A DNA stretch of 64,000 nucleotides from Pyropia haitanensis (GCA_008729055.1 SDUX01000005.1:1558875-1622874); one strand, 5' to 3'; shown: positions 33,808-44,744, numbered from the stretch's first letter. The notes: generated from the letters alone by a model not told the origin. Numbers and translations are program-made.

Positions 33808-35503
33808 GGGGGGTGTCGTGTGTGGGGGGGGGGGGACGGGTGGGGGGGGTGAGGGGGGGTGTGTCGCGCCTAGTGTTTTTTTTTTTTTTTGTGCGCCCTG
33901 CTCAGCTGGGGTGTGTGGGCGTGAGTGTGGTGTTGTGGCCTTACCTTGTACTGTTTGTCTTCTCCCTGTTGGGTTTGCTCCCGCCTGTACCCGGCGGGGT
34001 GCCCGCCCCTCCCGCCTCCCTGATGGCCCGCCGTCGGGTGGCGGGTGTCGGTTGTGTCTCTTCCACGTCATTTTTTTTTTTCTCATCGTCCTCTCCCATT
34101 TTCTTTTTTCTTTTTTTCCTTTTCTCTTGTCGGCGGTGTGGGCGTTGCCGCCACACCGCGGTGGGGACCGGTGTGGGCCAGTGGCCCCGGGGTGGCGGGG
34201 GAGGGCGCCGCCCGTCCGCGACCGTGCCTCGACGCGACGCCCGTCCCCGTTGAGGGAGTGACCGCCGCGTGCCGCCCAGCCGCCCGCCTCGGCGCGCCCC
34301 GCGGGCGCGGGGTGCGCCGCGACCGTGGGCCGCGGCGGCGGCGGGCGGGGGGGGGGGGGAGCGGGGCCGTCGCCAGGGCGAGCGGGCGCCCGCCCCCCCC
34401 CCCCGGCCCCGCCGCCACGGCGGGCCTCCCCCGTACCCCGCCCCGGCGGGAAACCCATCGCGGGTTGGTGCCGAGCCCGGCGGGTGGCTGGAGGGGACCC
34501 CCGCCACCGCGTCTGCTCCCCGGCGGTGGCGGCCGCGGCACCGCCCCCGGCGGGGGCCGGCCCCCCGCGGCGGGGGGGGCCCTCGGCGGGAGGGCCCGCG
34601 CCTGCCGTGCCGGCGGTGGCCACACACACGCCCCCACCCCTCGCCGCGCCGCGCACGTGGCACACCCCCTCCCCCCCCCCACTGCGTCGCCCGCCCCGTG
34701 GCCCACAGCGCACGCGCGGGTCACCGCCGGCCGCCCCCGCCGCCGCGCCCGGGCGTGCGGCGCGTCCCCCCCCCCCCGTTGGCGCGCACCGCCGTGCCCG
34801 CCGACCCCCCGCGTGTGGGTAGCCGCCCGTGCCGCGGGCGGGGTGGCCCCTTCCGTCCAGGCGGGCGGGGGGCGGGCGGGAGCACGGGGCGGCCTGCACC
34901 CCAGGTCGCCCCCCGCCGCCACCGGTCCCCGGCGGGGCCCGGCAGCCGCGGGCTGCCCACCCCGCCCCGGCCGCGGCGGCCAAGCGCGCCCCCCACCAGA
35001 GGGACGCGGCCGGAGGTGGGACGGTGGCAAGGGAACGCGGGACCGTCGTCCGCCCCCGTGAGGGCGACCGCTCTGCAGAGTAACCCGTCGCCGCCGAGGC
35101 GGTGTCGGCGGCGGTAACGGAGGCGGTGGCGGCGCCGCCGCCGCCGCCGGGCCGCCGCCAGAGCGCCGTGGCGCCCGCCGCGCCCCGTCTCCCCCCCACC
35201 GGCGGCGGGCGCCCAGTCCTCCCTGGCGCGCTCCCCCCCATCCTCTACGGGCGCGGCCCCGCCCGCCGCCACTGCCACCACCGCCACCATCCCCCGCGGC
35301 GGTCAGCCCTCGGTGAGGGTGGTGGCGCCAGCACCTCAACCCCCCCCCCCCCCCCCCCCCCCCTTCTCAACACCGCCCTCGACCCCGCCCCCCCCTCTCC
35401 GCCGCCCCCAACGGCGTTCAGCCCTCGGTCAGGATGGTGGCGCCCGCCCCGCCCCCCCTCCCCACCCCAACCCCCCCCCCACCCCCCCCTCCCCCTCCTC
35501 CTC
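33808..35503. other. Intergenic region between two PH-kinase genes
   Basis: G runs follow the kinase stop. Pyrimidine tracts stand out in this GC-rich setting: T15 near 33875-33889 and mixed T/C from 34068 to 34130. The rest is CCG-rich with C runs. No supported gene; the two flanking genes converge here. Confidence 0.45.
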
Positions 35504-36763
35504 TCAAAACCACGGGTGCGCCAGCGCCCCCGCCACCGTCACCCGCTTGGCCGGGTCCACCCGCAGCATCCCCCGGATGAGTGCCCGCACGTCCGCCCCC
35601 ACCCCCCCCACCCCGCGGCGGGAAACGGCACCCGCCCCCGCCGGATGGCCTCGAGCGTCTCGGCCGAGTCCCGTCCCCACAAACGGGTACCGCCTCGAGA
35701 GGGTGGTGTACGCCAGCACCCCCGCCGCCCACACGTCCACGGGCAAGCCATACGGCTCCCGCTCCACAATCTCGGGAGCCACACAGTGCGGCGTGCCGAC
35801 GGCGTCGGTGAGGCACGCGTCTGGGCCCGCCGGGTGGCCCCCATCCACCGCCACGGTGAGGGAGGTGAGGGCCACCAGCGCGGAGGACACCACCCCCTCC
35901 GCCCCAAACACCGCATTCTCCGCCCGTACATCCCGGTGCACGACGCCGTGCGCGTGGAGGTGGGCGAGGGCGCCCAGGACGCGGCGCATCAGCTTCTTGG
36001 CGGCCGCCTCGGGGAGGCGGCGGGAGCGGCCGACGACGCCCAGGAGGGAACCCCCGGGGACGGCGCCCCGCACAATCGCCACGGACGTGGCCGACTCAAA
36101 GACGTCCAGCACGGGCACCACGTACGGGCAGGGGGGGAGGGTACGCGCCAGCTCCGCCTCCCGCGCGACCATCCGCGCCACCCGCGGGTTGGCCTGCACC
36201 CGCCGCAGCACCGTGACCGTCACGGGGGCGCCCGTCTCCCGGCACACCCCCTCCCGGGTGGTGCCGCCACCGCCGCCGCCACCGCCCCCACCGTCGCCGC
36301 CGCCGGCGCCACCGCCAGCTGCACCACCAGCACCACCCCCACCCCCCATCATCAGACCCCCCCCCACCCCCCCCTCCCCCAACGCATAGTACGCGTCGAC
36401 GCGCCAGCTGGTGGCCGCCACCAGCGCCAGCAGCCACGTCCCATACGCCTCCTCGTCGCGCATGTACAGGCGCACCCCCCCCCCCCCGTGCGCCCCCCCC
36501 CCCCTCCGCGCCCCCCCCCGCGGGGCGGACGCTGATGGTCAGCGCGCGGGGCTTGCCCGACACCGCCGCGTCCAGCAGCCAGATGGTCCACGCGGGGGGG
36601 GCCCCGTCCGCCTCGGCCGGCGACGCGTGAGGGGGGGGGGGGGGGCGCCCGTCAGCGCCGACCCGGCCAGCCGCAGGCGGGTGGGCACGCGGGGGGCCAG
36701 CCGCCAGAGGCGGATGGCGACCGTGGCCGCCAGGGGGGGGGACGGATGGCGGAGGTGGGACAT
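35504..36763 (-). CDS. PH-domain protein with a CAMK-like pseudokinase domain
   Basis: The ATG at 36763 opens 'MSHLRHPSPPLAATVAIRLW'. PH-type segments continue after frame jumps at G/C runs ('APPAWTIWLLDAAVSGKPRA', about 36590; 'RLYMRDEEAYGTWLLALVAA', about 36470). The kinase-like domain keeps 'HRDVRAEN' (about 35940-35917), GTPHCVAPEI, DVWAAGVLAY and the C-lobe end 'AHPWF'. However, the beta-3 Lys position reads VTVTVLRR (Thr for Lys), no glycine loop is seen, and the DFG position reads TSLT in 'LVALTSLTVAV'. It is therefore predicted catalytically inactive or strongly atypical. A frame-shifted patch near 35600-35690 ('DSAETLEAIRRGRVPFPAAG') sits between two in-frame parts. It is convergent with the active PH-kinase 1.7 kb away. 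Confidence 0.65.
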
Positions 36764-37196
36764 GGCGGGTGGGTGGGGGCGAAGGATGGGGGGGGGGGGC
36801 GGCCCGCACACGGGGGGGGGGGGAAGGAGGGGGGCAGGGGGGGCCGGGAGGGGGAGGGAGGGAGAGGGGGGGAGGCCTGCGCAGGGGGAGGCAGGGCTAA
36901 CGGGTGTGGGGGGCAAAGGGTGCGGCGGGGGGGGGCGAGGGCGCCACCGGCCGGGGCAGAGCGGCGGCCCCTAAGGAGCGGGCACCCCCACACAAAACAG
37001 GCAGCGGCGGCGGGCCGCGTCGGGCGTACGGCGCCGGGCCACGCAGGGGGGTGGGGGGGGGGAGCGGCCCGCCCCGCGCCGGGCCACCACCCCCGGCCCC
37101 TCGCTGTTGCGCCCCCCCCCGCCCGCCCGCGGCGCACCCGCCGAGCCGCGGCGGCTGCCGACGCGGCCGCCGGCAGCACCACCGCCAAGCAGCCGC

Positions 37197-37260
37197 CGCG
37201 GGCGCCGACGGCGGGGCGGGGCGGGGCGGGGCGGGGCGGGGCGGGGTGGGGCGGGGCGCG
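37197..37260 (+). repeat. (GGGGC)n tract, G-quadruplex-prone
   Basis: At least seven consecutive GGGG runs separated by single C or T bases (GGCGGGGCGGGGCGGGG...). On the minus strand it would lie upstream of the pseudokinase ATG by about 450 bp. Confidence 0.7.
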
Positions 37261-37621
37261 GCGGGGAGTGGCGCGGCGGGTGTCGCGGCGGGGGGCGCCG
37301 ACGATGCTGTGTGCCGGGGGAGGGGGGCGATGGGGGGATGCGGCGGCGGCCGCCGCGCAAGGGAGAAGCACGACGGCACGCGCGTGGCGTGACGCCTGCC
37401 GGATGGAGGGGGGTGACGGCCGCCTCCCGGGTGGAGGGGGGGTGGGCACGCCCTAGGGCGAGCGCCGCCGCGGGTGCCGCGGCGGACGACGCGCGGCCGG
37501 TGCGCCGGGCACGGCGCCAGCGGGGGACGGGCATGGCACGCCGCCGGCAGGCCGGCAGGAGGGGGCACGCGCCACGCGAGCGCGGGCGGGCGGCGGGCAC
37601 AGACGCAGCCGGGGATGGGTG

Positions 37622-37830
37622 GGGGCCACCCCCACCGCCACCGCCCCCACCGCCACCGCCACCGCCACCGCCACCGCCACCACCGCCGCTACTGCCACCG
37701 CAGCCGCCACCGTCACCGCCACCGCCACCGCCACCGCCACCGTCACCGCCACCGCCACCACTGCCGCTACCCCGCCACCGCAGCCGCCACCGTCATCGCC
37801 ACCGCCACCGCCACCGCTGCCGAGAAAGTA
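37622..37830 (+). repeat. CCACCG-type microsatellite, about 200 bp
   Basis: Nearly pure GCCACC repeats with occasional GTC or GCT interruptions. In-frame translations are His/Arg or Ala/Thr repeats and are not considered genes. Confidence 0.8.
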
Positions 37831-39022
37831 CCCGCCCCGTGCCTAATGGCGCCCCCAATGCACAGGCGCCACTAAGATCCCGGGATGACCGTCGTGTCGG
37901 CGACCGCACCCAGCGCGGCCGCCGGTGACGGGCACGCGGGGGCCCACAACAGGTGCTCGCGGCCGCGGCGTCCAACGGCGCAGACGCCACGCGCGTCGTG
38001 GCGCGACCACCGCCGCCACCGCCGCCGGGCCGGCCGTCCAGGCGAGCACGCCGCAACCGCCGCGTTGCGGCGGCGTCCGACCGGCCGAGCGTCCACCCGC
38101 ACCGCCACAGGCGGCCGTCAGGGGCGGTAGGCGCAGAGTGGGAGCCCGCCTACGCTCCAGTCCCCGCCACCACCCCAGCCCCCGCCACCTCCCCCGCCGC
38201 CCCTCTCGCCCCGAAGCCCACCCATCTGAGGGAAGCCCCACAATAGCGGCGCATCCCCGACGGGGAGGGCGGGGAAAATGCCGGGGTGGCAAAGGAAGGG
38301 GTGAAAGGTGGGGGGCGGGGGGAAGGGTTGTCGGTAGAAGGGAGGGCGCAGGGGGGGTGTCGCCGCCCCCGCCGTCGCTACAGCCAAGTCCCAGGGGGCC
38401 TGGAACGAGTCGGATCTGAACGAGGCACCTCCTGACACCTCTCGGGCCACACGAGTGGGGACCACTTGGCAAGCTCACTATTTTCCCGGAGCAGTTGCCA
38501 CGACACTTGGCTTCAAGGAGCACCTCGGACCAGGCTGTCGGCTGGCGGCCCAATCACATTCCGGATCCTTCGTCCAGCCATGCCACGTGGGGAGCAAACG
38601 GGTGGCGGGTTTGCCCTCCGATTTCTGCTCCTGGCCAGGGTGGCCGGGGCCATTTCAAACCTGACACCCCCAGAGGCTCCATACTAGGACTTCATTAAAA
38701 ACCCGCCGCCTAGATTAGGCCCAGAGTGGCGGGTATGGCCGACCCATTTCGGAGAGGGTGTAAACGAGACAGACAGTAGCCCCCTTCGGACCACCAAAGG
38801 GCTCCCTTCCTTGGAGTGCACTGTCGAGACCTGACCCGTGGCGCCTGACTGCGACACAGATGACACAATCCCGCCACTGAGGGCTCGTGTGATCACGCGT
38901 GATCGGCCCTGAAGCCGTCCTGTGGGGGTGTGGCGGGTTTGCAGTGGGAAACCCGCCATCCAGGGCGACCGCAGACAGACCCAGGCGAGGTATGAGAAAG
39001 TTTGATGCACGACGGCAGGATG

Positions 39023-39030
39023 TATAAAAA
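39023..39030 (+). promoter_or_regulatory. Candidate TATA box
   Basis: TATAAAAA in a locally AT-richer stretch. It could drive a transcript towards the NTPase-nuclease gene, but lies 1.2-1.7 kb upstream of that gene's possible starts, so it is only a weak candidate. Confidence 0.25.
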
Positions 39031-40247
39031 TTAGCGGACGCTCAATAGTACACGTGGCTGCCGTTTAAGGCTTAAGTGGAAGGTCGGAACGACGTTGGTG
39101 GGTTTGCTTTAAGGCGGGCCACGCCGCGCCCCTCGCCGCAGACAGGCGGGGCCAACCGTTGCCACGCGCCAGCCCTCTTTGCCGTGCTCGCCAAGTCCGC
39201 TCCTGCGCAGTGCCCCTTATCCCGGCGTCGCGCGCAAGGCCCGAATCGGCTGTTTTTCTTGTTGAACGGCTTGCGGAGGTCTGTGAGAGTTTGCGTGTCT
39301 CAACAACCGCTGTGGGACTCGCCAAAAAGTTGCGCTGATGAAGCCGATAAACTCTGCCGTACACTGGGAGATTTTCGCCCAGACGCCGCTTCCGCAACAC
39401 CTTCCGCATCGCCTGTTGATCTCAGCAGGACCGTGTTGAAATACGCATGCGCCCCCGCTTCAGCTCTTTGTTGAAGCGTTTGTGATGGAACCTTGCCAGT
39501 CGTTCCGACTTGAGCAACCGGTACCTCTGTGATGCGCAGGTCCTTGCGCTTCACACCCATCGACATGCGCAACTCGTTATGGCTGCGCAGTGGCTATCAC
39601 AGCGTGTGACAAAAAAAGTAGTGAAAAACCGCGACGGAATCATGCTGTGGGAGGGCCCGCAACGCCTCGCGCATCGCTTGCGCACTGGATTTACACGATT
39701 TCCGCGACGCCGGTTTAAGGGGCACTGCGCTGTGCTGCCGCAGCCCTGTCAACGGCTCCACGCTGCTGAGTACCTCGGCGGTGGCAGACCCCGTCCACGA
39801 TACTGGTGGCGGCCGCGCCCCGTGGGGTTCTGTGGGTGCGGTGGTCGCAGCGAGGCGGTCGGTCGGTATGTTTACGTACAGACGGGGGGAGTGCCAGCGG
39901 CAACAGCTGGTGACCGTGGGGGTGGCGGTTCGACCGTGCGTTTGTAGGCGGTCTCAGTGGGATTGCCGCATGATGTGAGCATTTGCCTAGAGCACACACT
40001 TCCGTTCCAGTCGAGCAACACGACATTGCCGGCCGCGGCTGCTGCCTGACTGAGGGTCGTTGCGTTGTGGCGCCTCTCTGTCCTTCGCCGCAGCGAGCGT
40101 GATTACTAACCACAGAGATGAGCGCCGCGTTGCTCACCACGGACCGGACTGCTGCTCGCTCGTCCGCCCCGTGAGCACTTGATTCTTCCCCGTGGTTGCA
40201 TCCTGTCGCTGTTCAACCTGTGGACGTGTGCCCGGCTCCTAGTAGTT
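39031..40247. other. Upstream region of the NTPase-nuclease gene, no gene recognised
   Basis: 1.2 kb of mixed-composition DNA. A 145-codon plus-strand frame at 39510-39947 has no recognisable motif. Confidence 0.35.
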
Positions 40248-43217
40248 ATGGCTTCACTTGTTGGTTGGGCGGCCCCGCATTGTTCGACCTCGACGGCACG
40301 CCTCGAGGCACTCCGTCCTTTGACTTGCTGGACAACTCCTGTTTGCCGTGTGTACGTGCAAGCGGCTGGCCGATGCCGCTGGGCTGGGATTTCAACTACC
40401 TCTGTCCGGCAGCAGCGTGCCCACCTTGAGAACGCGACGTCGTACCCGTCTACATCCCGAGGCGTGGCCACTGTGGCTGCCAGACGGCGACTGACGGGTG
40501 GTGCGTGGGCGCATCCTTTGGTGCCATCCGTTGGCTTGACGACCTTTGTGGTCTCGGGGGCGCGGACGCGCAGCGGGTGGGCGAAGGAGCCGCATGCTTC
40601 GCGGCGTGACATTGCTGTGTGCAAGTCAACAGAGTCAACCTCCCCTGAGCCGCTCGACGGGTATGGGTGGTTGGACACCTCCAAGATCTGCCACACGCAC
40701 CTGTGCCGCGCCGCTCGGAGGTGCCAGAGTCGACCTGCTTGGCGTACCGGCGCGGAGATGCCGTCCAGCTATCAAGTTTGCCGTCTGTGCGCGTCGCTTG
40801 GCGCTGGGCGGCCGGGTATTGCTGCCGCACCGGTGACGGTTGAGCATCAAGCCCTCCCTCGGCCCAGAGACGGACAAGTGGGGGCGTCTTCCTTGGTCGA
40901 TGAGGGCCTCGCCTTAACGGCACTGATACGTGCTCGTGGGTGGGCTCGTGACGACCAGGTGGTGCCAGCCGCAGACGTGTTGTTTGGGTCCCATCCTGAA
41001 CGGCTGCCGGTGGAGCTGCTGGTGTCTGTGGAGCAGCTGATCGAGAGTGCTTTCGAGTCGCTGGCCACGGAAATCATACCTGGCCTCTGTCGCGGACAGC
41101 TGGCGCGCGGCCGGCGCCAGACGGGCTTCTACATCCGCGCATCTCCGGGCATCGGCAAGACGTTCCTGTTCCATGAGATCTGGAGCTGGTGGCTGGCGCA
41201 TCGTACACCTGACCAACCAACTTCCCCCGCCGCACTGCTGGAGACCCTGCGCACCCTGAGCGGTCGGCCCTCGAGCATGGCTGCTGTGTCCGAGTTGTTT
41301 TGCGTTGGATTCAACGGCGATACGGCCGTCAGTGACACGGAGGTCTCGTGGGGGGCAGATTCAGCGACGCCCATTACCTTGTTTGAGAACCTGCGGCTGT
41401 GCTACAACGAGCTGGTGGACCCCACGGCCGTCGACTGGACCGACTTTACGGAGGAGGTGGATCGTGCGTTCCGGGCCGAGCAGCTGAGTACCAGTGCAGT
41501 GGCTGCTGCTGCCAAGCGCGTCCTTCGATACTGCCGTGGACGACCGTCGGCGTTTCCCATCCTGCTCGTTGATGAGTTAGCCAAGGTCGATGGGATCTTC
41601 TCGCGTGACTTCCGTGCCCTGACGGGTCAGAACGTGCCCAAGCTCACGGGGTGGCCTGACGCGGTCCGCTCGCAGGCCTGCCGCCAGATGCAGTTTGCTG
41701 GCGGGACCGTGCTCTTCACGACGCTTGACGAGGCGTTGATGGTTGCCGAGACGCGATCCTCTGGCCGTAGGATGGTTCAAGCATGTTTGGCCGGCTACCG
41801 CCCCGCCCTCGCGTACCGGAAGGCATTGGAGTTTGGCCTGTCACCCTTGGTCAACGATCCCGACGTCACCTACGTTGCCGGGAAGGTGCTGCGACTCACC
41901 CCTGACGGCAAGAGCTACCTTCCCTCGGGTTTTATTGACGCGCTCGCGCTCCTTCTGGGCGGCCACAGCCGCTTTGTCAACTTCTTTGTGCGCATGATGA
42001 ACAACCCACGAACGAGGGTCCGCGACTGGGTGGAGGCGGAGGTGCGCAACAAGTTGAACCAGCCGGAGGGGCCTGTCAACATCTTCATGGGCGACGACGT
42101 GGCGGAGGCGATCATCGGCGACAAAGTATGCGAGGCTGCCGAGGTGTGCAACCTGCTCCCATCAGTGTCCAGCTATCCCAACGGCGTGGAGGGTGTCTTG
42201 GACGTTGTCGCGCACGTACTGCTTGGCCGCGTCGTGGCGCCGTCGGCGGTGGCGGCTGCCGACCAGCGCGGCAACGAGCTCACGTGGGACGCCGTTGCGT
42301 CGCGTGGCCTCATCGGCCTGCTCCCGCGCGGTAAGGCTGTACCGGTTATGCTGCCGTGGACGCTGTTTGCGTTGAAGAAGGACTTTGAGTGCCCGCCTGC
42401 GCCCACGTTGCGCTCCGCCCTGCATGGCTTGCTCAAGTTTGACGGAGACCGTCTGACGGGGACGTGGATGGAGACGTTCCACACGGCCTGGGAGGTCATG
42501 ATCTCCCACGCGCGAGCGCGGTTCCCAGAGACGTACTCCTCCATCTCCGTGGCGTCGCTGTTGACCTCCCAATCCCCCGGCGCCTACGTTGGCAGCGGAT
42601 GCTTGCTGCAGGACGTCACTATCAACGCTGCCACTCCCCGGCGCAAGGGCTGCACCACAGGTGTGCTGAAGGACCTGCTCAAGATCTCTCCCAGCCAGGC
42701 GGGTATGCTTGATGACGTTGTATTCAGGCTCCTGGCATCCAATGCGACGCCCTCCACCGCCGTCGACGCTGCCGTCTTCCACCGCGTGACGCAGGACTTT
42801 CAAGTTCCCGACAGCGACGTGGTGCTTGCCAAGGACTCCGCGGTCGCCGTCGTGTACCAGGTGAAGGGCACTTCCGCGGACTCGAAAGTCCCGTCGTCTG
42901 CGGCTGACGTGCGGAACTGCGTTGCCAGTATGCGGTCGGTCGTCGGGGACGCCAACTGGGAGGTGTGGAAGGACCGCATCATCTTTGTGCTGATCGACCG
43001 GCGGGCCGGCCGCGTGTGCTCAACGAACTGCGAGAGCACGGTGGCCTTTCGCGACTCCGCTATGGGAAGGCAGTCTGTGCTGCTGACGAATGATGACCTG
43101 CCGGGGCTGTTCTCCACCTCCCTGTACGACATGTTCTGCGTGTCGGAGTACCTGAAGAACGGGGTGGTGACCAACTTGAACCGGATTGCGGGGTTGGAGC
43201 GCACCGTGACCAAGTGA
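40248..43217 (+). CDS. P-loop NTPase with C-terminal PD-(D/E)xK-like domain (Crinkler/RHS-type)
   Basis: The frame is open from ATG 40248, but residues before ATG 40758 have an unnatural Trp/Cys/Arg-rich composition, so 40758 (819 aa) is the likelier start. Numbering from 40758: Walker A 'ASPGIGKTF' near residue 127-135; Walker B 'FPILLVDELAK' near 266; a long helical middle; then 'VPDSDVVLAKD' and 'AVVYQVKGTS' near 685-702, where D and Q-x-K fit a PD-(D/E)xK nuclease strand. This layout (NTPase followed by restriction-endonuclease fold) matches the CR class that includes trypanosome RHS proteins and Crinkler proteins, thought to originate in selfish elements. Single uninterrupted frame, host-unlike composition, no homopolymer breaks. 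DNA targeting is inferred. No flanking inverted repeats were found. Confidence 0.6.
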   Translation: MASLVGWAAPHCSTSTARLEALRPLTCWTTPVCRVYVQAAGRCRWAGISTTSVRQQRAHLENATSYPSTSRGVATVAARRRLTGGAWAHPLVPSVGLTTFVVSGARTRSGWAKEPHASRRDIAVCKSTESTSPEPLDGYGWLDTSKICHTHLCRAARRCQSRPAWRTGAEMPSSYQVCRLCASLGAGRPGIAAAPVTVEHQALPRPRDGQVGASSLVDEGLALTALIRARGWARDDQVVPAADVLFGSHPERLPVELLVSVEQLIESAFESLATEIIPGLCRGQLARGRRQTGFYIRASPGIGKTFLFHEIWSWWLAHRTPDQPTSPAALLETLRTLSGRPSSMAAVSELFCVGFNGDTAVSDTEVSWGADSATPITLFENLRLCYNELVDPTAVDWTDFTEEVDRAFRAEQLSTSAVAAAAKRVLRYCRGRPSAFPILLVDELAKVDGIFSRDFRALTGQNVPKLTGWPDAVRSQACRQMQFAGGTVLFTTLDEALMVAETRSSGRRMVQACLAGYRPALAYRKALEFGLSPLVNDPDVTYVAGKVLRLTPDGKSYLPSGFIDALALLLGGHSRFVNFFVRMMNNPRTRVRDWVEAEVRNKLNQPEGPVNIFMGDDVAEAIIGDKVCEAAEVCNLLPSVSSYPNGVEGVLDVVAHVLLGRVVAPSAVAAADQRGNELTWDAVASRGLIGLLPRGKAVPVMLPWTLFALKKDFECPPAPTLRSALHGLLKFDGDRLTGTWMETFHTAWEVMISHARARFPETYSSISVASLLTSQSPGAYVGSGCLLQDVTINAATPRRKGCTTGVLKDLLKISPSQAGMLDDVVFRLLASNATPSTAVDAAVFHRVTQDFQVPDSDVVLAKDSAVAVVYQVKGTSADSKVPSSAADVRNCVASMRSVVGDANWEVWKDRIIFVLIDRRAGRVCSTNCESTVAFRDSAMGRQSVLLTNDDLPGLFSTSLYDMFCVSEYLKNGVVTNLNRIAGLERTVTK

Positions 43218-43401
43218 ACAGCCTCCTTGCTGTCGTTCCGCGGCTTTCCGCTCTCGCTGGTGATTCAGGGCGGTGGCGGCCTTTGTGTCCGCTGCGCTCG
43301 GCGGAGGTGTTCTCCAACCGGGCTACCGTGCCGGCGGCGCAGCGGCAGGCGGTCTACGTGGGTAGTGACCCACATGTGCGGCGCGCGGCTGTCGGCGGTG
43401 C

Positions 43402-44744
43402 TTGGCCTTCAGGCAGGCGGGGTCGCGCCGGGGCGGCACGGTGGGGGGGTTGTCGGCAGTAAATGCGGCGGTGGCGGCGGCGACAGTGGAGCGGGAGGTG
43501 GGGGTGGCGGCGGCCGCAGCGGCCGCGGCGGCCGCGGCGGTCGTGGCGGCGGTGGCTTTGGGGGCGGGGGGCGGGGGGCGGAGGCGCAGCGCACTGGTGC
43601 GGCAACGCCGCTGCTCTCCGTCTCGGCCTTTGTCCTCAAGTCGTACACCGCCCTCAACCCGTCGCAGCTGCAGTTCAGGGAGGGCGCGCACCTGGCGCTG
43701 GCGCCGCTGGTGTTCAACGTGAGAGCCCCCTGCTCGACTCTTTGGTCAAGCTCGGGGTCGGCCTCGGCGGGGGGGTCTCCACCTCCGTCGACGGCTTTCT
43801 TCACCGCGAGAGCGGCGCGCACCGCGAGGAGTACCGCCCGCCGTCCGTGCGGCGGTCTGCGTCGTCGGCGGGCGGAAGCAGCGCCGGCCGCTCGTCTGCC
43901 GGCGCGGCCGCCGTCGCTACGGCCGCCACCGCCGCCGCCGACGCGGCGGCCGGCGGCGGCGGCGCGCCACCCGGCGGCATCGTCGCGCTGCTCGACCCGC
44001 CCGGCTGGGGCCCGACCGCCAAAGGCACCGCCGTCGGGGTGCAGTCGCTCGAAGCGGAGGCCGAATTGGTGCTCGCGCCATCGTACATCCGCATAGCTAG
44101 CGTGTCGCCCCTGACGGTGCTGCACTTGTATGCCAACGCGGGGCAGTACGTCGGCGGCGGTGACGCGGGCGTGCCGCTTGCCCTCCGCCACGTGCTGCGC
44201 TTCCTTCCAACGCTGCGGCACGTACATCTGGCGGACGCGGGCGTCGCCGTTGTGAGCGCGCGGTATAACCCGGGGGAGCTCGCCGCGCTGCTGCTGCGCC
44301 ACTTTGCGACAAATGGGCTCGCGCAGCTGCGCAGCATCATTGGAGGACTGACCTGTGCCAAGCTGGACCACGCGCTGCTCGGGGGGGGGACTGCCGGGGG
44401 GGGGGGGAGGCGTGCCGGCGGCCGGGGGGGGGGGTGGATACCGACCCTGTCGCCGCCGCCGCCGCCGCCGCCGCGGGTGCCGAGGGGGGGGGCGCCGCCG
44501 CCGCGGGCGGCGGCCGCCCGACGGCGGGCTGGCGGCGGCGGGGGCACCGCGGCCGTGCGGGCGGGGATTCCCCGTTCGTGCTGCCGGCGGACCAGGTGAG
44601 CTCAACGGACAGCGATGGGGGGCAGGACGCGCGGTGGGGGAGCTGGCGAGCCGCGCGACAGTGCGGACATTCTTTTACGAGGAGCCGGACGGCGGGGACC
44701 ACCGCCACCCCGACGACGGACTGGGCTACACGGCCGAGGTGTAG
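43402..44744 (+). pseudogene. VPS13-like C-terminal fragment
   Basis: Segments that read as one protein across frame jumps: 'LLSVSAFVLKSYTALNPSQL' (about 43610), then 'ESPLLDSLVKLGVGLGGGVS' (about 43725), 'YIRIASVSPLTVLHLYANAG' (about 44085) and 'HVHLADAGVAVVSARYNPGE' followed by 'LAALLLRHFATNGLAQLRSI' (about 44220-44340). The last block resembles the C-terminal region of VPS13 lipid-transfer proteins (pattern D-A-P ... L ... H-Y ... Q-hydrophobic-Lys-hydrophobic-G). It ends with 'TVRTFFYEEPDG' and TAG at 44742. VPS13 proteins exceed 3000 residues; only the end is here, beginning right after the NTPase-nuclease gene. One jump (about 43715) is not at a homopolymer. It may be a truncated gene or an unrelated Ala-rich protein. 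Confidence 0.35.

Larger units (their letters stand above)
36764..39022. other. Intergenic, repeat-rich
   Basis: G-run-rich DNA to about 37600, then CCACCG repeats, then mixed composition after 38400 with several TGGCGGGTTT / AAACCCGCCA words in both orientations (one hairpin at 38933-38957). No supported gene. Confidence 0.4.

Noticed and set aside
37107..37928. Plus-strand frame of more than 270 codons through the CCACCG repeat
   Set aside because: Low-complexity Arg, Pro and His runs from microsatellite DNA.
38933..38957. Hairpin GGCGGGTTT/AAACCCGCC as a terminator
   Set aside because: Eukaryotic context with no gene ending there; several related words nearby suggest a repeat instead.
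40248..40757. N-terminal 170 residues in frame with the NTPase-nuclease
   Set aside because: Unnatural composition rich in Trp, Cys, Arg and Ser; protein-like sequence begins after the ATG at 40758. Kept only as a possible extension.
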